From Fulvimarina uroteuthidis (GTDB taxonomy: Bacteria > Pseudomonadota > Alphaproteobacteria > Rhizobiales > Rhizobiaceae): a stretch of 64,000 nucleotides of DNA. How positions within the stretch are numbered: position 1 is the first letter of the stretch; each line of letters starts with the position of its first letter. Both the position numbers and the translations under genes were made by a program. Location: the NCBI RefSeq assembly GCF_034321785.1, contig NZ_JAXLPB010000007.1, positions 36,886 through 100,885 of the forward strand, given 5' to 3'. Under the pieces are notes generated by a model. It was not told where the DNA came from. It was given only the letters and a program-made list of their open reading frames with translations, and searched no databases. This document shows positions 60,074-64,000 of this stretch, in pieces.

Positions 60074-60409
60074 ATGCCCATCAGATCGACACCACTCTTC
60101 GCCGTTCTTGCGATGTGTTTCGCGAGTTTCCCAACCCTTGCCGCCGATCCCTCGGTCAATGTCGAGGAGGGTCGTGAAATCTTCACCAAGAAGGCCGAAC
60201 CAGCCTGTGCCGTCTGCCACACGCTCGCCGATGCCGATGCGTCCGGTGCCGTCGGCCCGAACCTCGACGAGTTGAAACCGAGCGCGGACCGCGTCGCCGC
60301 GGCCGTCAAGAGCGGTATCGGCGTGATGCCGGCGTTCGCAGACAGCCTGACGGCCGACAAGATCGCGACTGTTTCGGCCTATGTGGCAGAGGTCGCCGGA
60401 AAGAAGTAG
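60074..60409 (+). CDS. sorU: Periplasmic c-type cytochrome, probable electron acceptor of sulfite dehydrogenase
   Basis: 111 aa from the ATG at 60074. A signal peptide ends at TLAADP. One haem site, CAVCH (45-49), with the distal methionine in GIGVMPAFAD (Met85), gives a class I cytochrome c. In S. meliloti SorT is paired with the monohaem cytochrome SorU, and this gene lies in the corresponding place, 265 bp after sorT. The symbol is given by analogy. Confidence 0.75.
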   Translation: MPIRSTPLFAVLAMCFASFPTLAADPSVNVEEGREIFTKKAEPACAVCHTLADADASGAVGPNLDELKPSADRVAAAVKSGIGVMPAFADSLTADKIATVSAYVAEVAGKK

Positions 60410-60678
60410 CGCATGGCGCTAGGCCCGCCGTTTCGGATCAGTCGAAGCGCACAACGTTGGGACGTCATCGGACCATTGGTTTTGTATACGGCTCTTGAGC
60501 ATCGGCGACGGCGGGACCGGGACCGGGACCGGCGATGCTCGCAAAGGCGAAGGCGTGCCAGACGGTCAAGTCCATTGCCGAGCGCGTCCGCGGCAAGCTG
60601 ACCGTCATAGAGATGAAGTGACGCCTCGGCGGGGGCCCGATGCGACAAGGCGCCAGGTCCTCCGATCCGACACTGCAA

Positions 60679-60709
60679 GCTCGGTCTCTCCCATCAGTAG
60701 AGACCGAGC
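60679..60709. promoter_or_regulatory. Long hairpin upstream of the DUF411 gene
   Basis: Perfect 11-bp arms GCTCGGTCTCT (60679-60689) and AGAGACCGAGC (60699-60709) with a 9-nt loop, 35 bases before the ATG at 60744. The rest of the gap 60410-60743 has a triple GGGACC repeat inside another stem (GAGCATCG...CGATGCTC, about 60496-60542), but no gene. Operator or leader structure. Confidence 0.45.
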
Positions 60710-60743
60710 CCTATAGAGACATTCATTCTAAGGAAAACCGATC

Positions 60744-61208
60744 ATGACAGCTACGAAGAAGACGACCCTCGGAGCCCTTCTTGGCGCCGGTGCGATCGCA
60801 TTTTTCTCGACGACGTTTCTTGCCGAAGCCGGGGAGGTAATGAAGGTCTATTCGTCGCCGACCTGCGGCTGCTGCGCCGCCTGGGTCCGCCATGTCGAGG
60901 ACGCCGGCTACGACGTGACGGTCGAGCACCTCGCCTCGGCTGACCTCTACGCCAAGAAGAAGGAGGCGGGTTTCTCGCCGCAGCACGCCTCCTGTCACAC
61001 CGGCCTCGTCGGCGGTTACGCCATCGAAGGCCACGTGCCGGTGGCGGAGATCAAGCGGCTTCTTGCCGAACGTCCCGACGCGGTCGGTCTGTCGGTTCCT
61101 GGCATGCCGGCGGATGCGCCGGGGATGGGATCCGGCGACACGCCTTACGACGTACTCCTCGTCAAAGCGGACGGCTCCACCGAGGTGTTCGCGAGCTATC
61201 CGCGTTGA
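60744..61208 (+). CDS. DUF411 metal-binding protein
   Basis: 154 aa. A hydrophobic N-terminus (GALLGAGAIAFFSTTFLAEA) acts as signal or anchor. The body starts VMKVYSSPTCGCCAAWVRHV with the CxCC metal site, then PQHASCHTGLVGGYAIEGHV PV and GLSVPGMPADAPGMG, all DUF411 hallmarks. The family is linked to copper and silver resistance loci. AAGGAAAA precedes the ATG. It stands in its own unit after the cytochrome. Confidence 0.85.
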   Translation: MTATKKTTLGALLGAGAIAFFSTTFLAEAGEVMKVYSSPTCGCCAAWVRHVEDAGYDVTVEHLASADLYAKKKEAGFSPQHASCHTGLVGGYAIEGHVPVAEIKRLLAERPDAVGLSVPGMPADAPGMGSGDTPYDVLLVKADGSTEVFASYPR

Positions 61209-61666
61209 GCCTTCGCATAGATTTCATGGCCACCATGTCCCTTAAATGCGGACAGGCAGTGGATCTGCGAGCAGCTACCTGCGAGTCCCGGTCGGACAGC
61301 CTCCTTGCGAAGAACCCCATTGGTTTGGGTATGAAAGGCTTACCAATGCCAGAGACAAATCGCTGGTCCGTACCGTTACATCGCGCGGTTTCGGCGTGAA
61401 TTAATATTACAGCGAATCCTGCTTTCATGCGATCTCTGCGGCAATCGAAGCGCCGGCGATCGGGCGCAATGCTGCTACGAGATCTTCTGCGCTTCTGACT
61501 TTCTAAGCATGTACGAAACCGGTCTTTTCGGGGGGCTGGATGGGCTCCGCCCTCGCATTCGAAGAAACGCGGGCAGCTAGAACTATACCAATTCGTATAC
61601 TTCGAATGTGGAACGCTTGATAGATAATCTTATTTTTATAAAAAATTTACAGCGGGGGCTAAGACA
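61209..61666. other. Intergenic region before dedA
   Basis: No gene is recognisable. The last 60 bases are very A+T-rich (TAATCTTATTTTTATAAAAA) in a GC-rich setting and probably contain the dedA promoter. No further signal was found. Confidence 0.35.
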
Positions 61667-62305
61667 ATGTTCGACTGGATCACGGGGTTTATCACGCAAT
61701 CGGGCTATCTTGGCATCGCGTTCTTGATGTTCGCGGAGAACATCTTTCCGCCGATTCCCTCCGAACTCATCATGCCGCTCGCCGGCTTTTCCGCCGCCGA
61801 GGGCGATCTGTCGCTGATCGGCGTGCTGGTCGCGGGCACGATCGGCTCTCTTCTCGGTGCCTTACCTTGGTACTACGCCGGGTATTACTTCAAGCTCGAC
61901 CGGCTCAAGCGCCTCGCAGATCGCCACGGGCGATGGCTGACCATGACTTCCGACGATGTCGACACGGCATCGTCGTGGTTCCGACGCTATGGCGCGAGCG
62001 CGGTCTTCTTCGGAAGGCTCATCCCGACCGTGCGAACCCTGATCTCTGTGCCGGCGGGAATCAATCGGATGGGAATGGTGCGGTTCCTAGCCTGGTCGGC
62101 GCTCGGAACGGTAATATGGACTACGTTCCTGACGCTCGCGGGCTACGTTCTCCAGTCCCAGTACGACCTTGTTGCCGGCTGGCTCGATCCCGTCACGCAG
62201 GCGGTCGTCGCGTTCCTTGTCCTCGGCTACGTCTACCGGGTCGTCACGTTCGGGCGACGGCAGAAGAAACAGCGGGAGCATCGAACGGATGAGAAAGCAT
62301 CGTAG
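61667..62305 (+). CDS. DedA-family membrane protein
   Basis: 212 aa, about five membrane segments. FAENIFPPIPSELIMPLAGF and YGASAVFFGRLIPTVRTLIS VPAGINRMGMVRFL are the two DedA blocks (ExxxPxxPSE and the F-GR-xPxxR loop). Recent work assigns DedA proteins to undecaprenyl-phosphate or phospholipid recycling. It converges with the PAP2 phosphatase gene, which acts on the same lipid carrier. Confidence 0.88.
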   Translation: MFDWITGFITQSGYLGIAFLMFAENIFPPIPSELIMPLAGFSAAEGDLSLIGVLVAGTIGSLLGALPWYYAGYYFKLDRLKRLADRHGRWLTMTSDDVDTASSWFRRYGASAVFFGRLIPTVRTLISVPAGINRMGMVRFLAWSALGTVIWTTFLTLAGYVLQSQYDLVAGWLDPVTQAVVAFLVLGYVYRVVTFGRRQKKQREHRTDEKAS

Positions 62306-62476
62306 GTTCGGCGCGAGCGCTAAACCGACCCGAAGAGGCGGAACCTCGGTCGGTCGTCTCGACGGGGGTGCGCGGATCGCCACCCAGCGAGAGCAACCAT
62401 TTTGCTTCTTCGCCCGCGAAACCGGAGGCTACGGCAAGTGCGAGCAGGTCGATACGGCTTAGCGGCATAGACAATC

Positions 62477-63088
62477 TCAACGGGAGCGGAGAAAGGAAGG
62501 TTTGCGGATGAAGTCGGAGACCTTGTCGAGCCCCATCATTGCGGACACCGTTTCTCCGACGCGGACGACGAACGCGACGAACGGGCTTAGCAAGCCGGAT
62601 CGGAGAAACCCCGCTGCACAGACGCCGATCGACGCGCCGGCAACGACATCTGTCGGGAAATGCACGCCGAGAGCGACCCGCGACCAGCCAACGAAAACGG
62701 TCGCCGTCGCGAGGATCGCGGCGATCCGGGAACGCCCGGCAAAGGTGAGGCTCGCGGTCACCGCTGCCATGACGGCCACGTGGTCGCTCGGGAACGAACT
62801 GTCGGCGGCATGGTCGAGGACGTTCCCCGCAAGACCGATCATGAAGGGTCTCGGTTCGAAAACGAGAAACGAGATCAGTCCGGACAAGGCCAGAGCCATG
62901 CCTGCGGCGATCGCCGCAGTGGCTCCGTCTGTCCGGTCACCGTTCCTGTCGCGAAGCCAGAGCGCGATCAGGACGAACGGAACGAGCGCGATCAGCCAGT
63001 CCGCCGCTCCGGTTTCGAACGGCGCCAACGTTTCGGCGGCGAAGCCGTGAATGAAAGGGAACAGTGAAAGGTCGAACTGGGTAGGCAT
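62477..63088 (-). CDS. PAP2-family phosphatase (undecaprenyl-diphosphatase-like)
   Basis: 203 aa with five or six membrane helices. Catalytic motifs: FEPRPFM (the RP of motif 1, with no upstream lysine visible), SSFPSDHVAVM (motif 2) and SRVALGVHFPTDVVAG (motif 3). This matches BcrC-type undecaprenyl-pyrophosphate phosphatases. The pairing with DedA suggests carrier-lipid turnover. The 170-bp gap to DedA has no clear gene. Confidence 0.82.
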   Translation of the reverse strand: MPTQFDLSLFPFIHGFAAETLAPFETGAADWLIALVPFVLIALWLRDRNGDRTDGATAAIAAGMALALSGLISFLVFEPRPFMIGLAGNVLDHAADSSFPSDHVAVMAAVTASLTFAGRSRIAAILATATVFVGWSRVALGVHFPTDVVAGASIGVCAAGFLRSGLLSPFVAFVVRVGETVSAMMGLDKVSDFIRKPSFLRSR

Positions 63089-63202
63089 GACATCCTCTCG
63101 ATGGATGCCCGATGATCGCGGAAAAGGTTCGCTGCCGCGTGGCCGGAACTATACGGATCGGTAACGGTGCGGCGCAGGATGCGCCGCACTAAGACCCAAC
63201 CG

Positions 63203-63615
63203 TCAGTCGAAGCGATAGGAGATCGTCGCCCAGAGGGTGCTGAAATCGGTCCGGTCGTTCGTTTTAGCGTTGAAGTCGACGATGCCAGCAGCGTTCCGCC
63301 CCGTCGCCGACCAGTCGCTCTTGCCGAGGTCGGTGTAGGGGTATTCGAGCCCGAGCGAGACATGTGGATCGATGAGATATTCGATGCCACCGCCGACCGT
63401 GTAACCGGTGTCGAACTTGTCCTTGTTCTCGGAGAAGGCCCCGTCAAAGGGACCGAAAACACTGGTCGACTGGCTTCTCCCGGCGTAGGCGAAGCCGCCG
63501 GTGCCGTAGACAAGCAGATCGTCGAAGGCATAACCGATACGGCCCCTGACAGTCCCCAGATAGTCGATCCTGTCCTTGGTGGAGAAGTTCACGCCACCGA
63601 CGGAAAACCCTCGAT
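63203..63615 (-). pseudogene. Outer-membrane beta-barrel protein, truncated by IS21
   Basis: The C-terminal 135 residues remain. VRGRIGYAFDDLLVYGTGGF, FDTGYTVGGGIEYLIDPHVS LGLEY and the end TLWATISYRFD with a terminal aromatic residue are typical of Omp25/31-like porin-family barrels. The N-terminal signal and first strands are replaced by IS21 DNA at 63616. A short in-frame start inside the IS end cannot give an exported protein. Confidence 0.75.
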
Positions 63616-64000
63616 TGTTGATTTCCACCCGGAACTGACCCGGGAAGCTGCCTGATTTCCACTGAGATTTGACCCATGTGAGCCTTTCCCCCGAGCGAGA
63701 GCGAAGGGGGCTATGGAGTGATCCACGTGGGACTTTTGAACGTCATCCACCGCCTGGCTTTGCGAGAGAAGCTGCCGATCCGGGAGATCGCCAGGCGGAC
63801 CGGGCTCTCCCGCAACACCATCAAGAAGTATCTGAAGGCCGGCACGATCGAGCCGAAGTTCTCGGTGCCGGAACGGGCGAGCAAGCTGGACCCGTTCGCC
63901 GACAAGCTCGCGGCCTGGCTGAAGACGGAAGCATCGAAGTCACGCAAGCAACGCCGGCCTTTGACCCACTTGCATGCCGATCTCGTCGCTCTTGGGTTCA
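63616..64000 (+). mobile_element. Left end of an IS21-family element (runs out of the window)
   Basis: The outer end is TGTTGATTTCCACCCGGAAC (63616 on); a second copy of the terminal motif (GATTTCCACTGAGATTTGAC) follows at about 63654. Multiple terminal repeats are characteristic of IS21. istA begins at 63718. The element destroys the outer-membrane barrel gene. Confidence 0.75.
63718..64000 (+). CDS. istA: IS21 transposase IstA, N-terminal part
   Basis: Incomplete at the window edge: at least 94 aa from a GTG at 63718 (a second GTG at 63727). IHRLALREKLPIREIARRTG and LSRNTIKKYLKAGTIEPKFS form the helix-turn-helix of IstA. RPLTHLHADLVALGF continues the conserved region. The DDE core and istB lie beyond the window. 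Confidence 0.85.
   Translation, partial: MIHVGLLNVIHRLALREKLPIREIARRTGLSRNTIKKYLKAGTIEPKFSVPERASKLDPFADKLAAWLKTEASKSRKQRRPLTHLHADLVALGF

Noticed and set aside
60537..60623. 28-aa plus-strand frame before DUF411
   Set aside because: Too short, no ribosome binding site, part of a repeat-containing gap.
62244..62480. 78-aa minus-strand frame between dedA and PAP2 genes
   Set aside because: It overlaps the DedA C-terminus and resembles no known protein; coding could not be supported.
1..64000. tRNA and rRNA genes
   Set aside because: No GTTCRANNC T-loop with a matching acceptor and no rRNA-like stretch was noticed; a tRNA search program would be needed to exclude them fully.

Overview
The window looks like part of a large conjugative plasmid (or plasmid-like integrative element) of an alphaproteobacterium, most likely a member of the Hyphomicrobiales. 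The reasons are GC-rich DNA, ATGA-coupled operons, VirC1/VirD2/VirD4/VirB-type transfer genes in rhizobial style, a sulfite dehydrogenase/cytochrome pair like that of Sinorhizobium, and an Omp25/31-like barrel. Everything here was read by eye from the sequence; no database search was run.

Layout. 1-57 is an IS21-type terminal end that cuts off a NUDIX gene. 0.27-2.8 kb holds a VirC1-like ParA ATPase with a small partner, an AT-rich repeat region that may be an origin (oriT and/or oriV), and a winged-helix Rep-like protein. 2.9-5.7 kb is IS debris: an IS5 element inside a hypothetical gene, and an integrase remnant cut by another IS5 fragment. 5.9-17.9 kb is the plasmid DNA-metabolism backbone: a large ParB, a methylase plus strawberry-notch helicase, a Toprim primase, a DUF2493 protein, a Phd/PemK toxin-antitoxin pair, an orphan VapB and SSB. 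18-25 kb is the mobilisation block: a second VirC1-like ParA, a repeat-rich region, MobC, a VirD2-like relaxase and the VirD4 coupling protein. 25.2-28.6 kb is a cargo cluster placed between virD4 and the virB operon: sce7726 nuclease-like, beta-family protein, XRE-ImmA/IrrE protease and a nucleotidyltransferase-like protein. It resembles a defence or stress-response island.

28.8-40.2 kb is a complete VirB-type type IV secretion operon on the minus strand, transcribed from right to left: hypothetical, virB1, virB2, virB3, virB4, a VirB7-like lipoprotein, a second lytic transglycosylase, virB5, virB8, virB9, virB10, virB11, a DUF4177 protein, virB6. 40.4-47.4 kb has two exported hypothetical proteins, an IS3/IS110 chimera, three toxin-antitoxin loci (RES-Xre, HigBA, VapBC), an HNH protein and a serine recombinase.

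47.5-52.8 kb is a decaying metal/anion island: a small membrane peptide, an iron-transport-family protein, a nonsense-bearing multicopper oxidase, IS630 and IS110 remnants, a pseudogenised sulfite oxidase, and a frameshifted crcB under a fluoride riboswitch. 52.8-63.6 kb is a largely intact metabolic island with malate dehydrogenase and what reads as a sulfite-response module: AcfC-like binding protein, ECF sigma, anti-sigma, YeiH exporter, SorT-type sulfite dehydrogenase and cytochrome c. The same GGAATAA-N15-CGTY promoter precedes three of these transcription units. DUF411, DedA, PAP2 and a truncated outer-membrane barrel follow. From 63616 a second IS21 element begins and runs out of the window, so IS21-family ends lie at both window edges.
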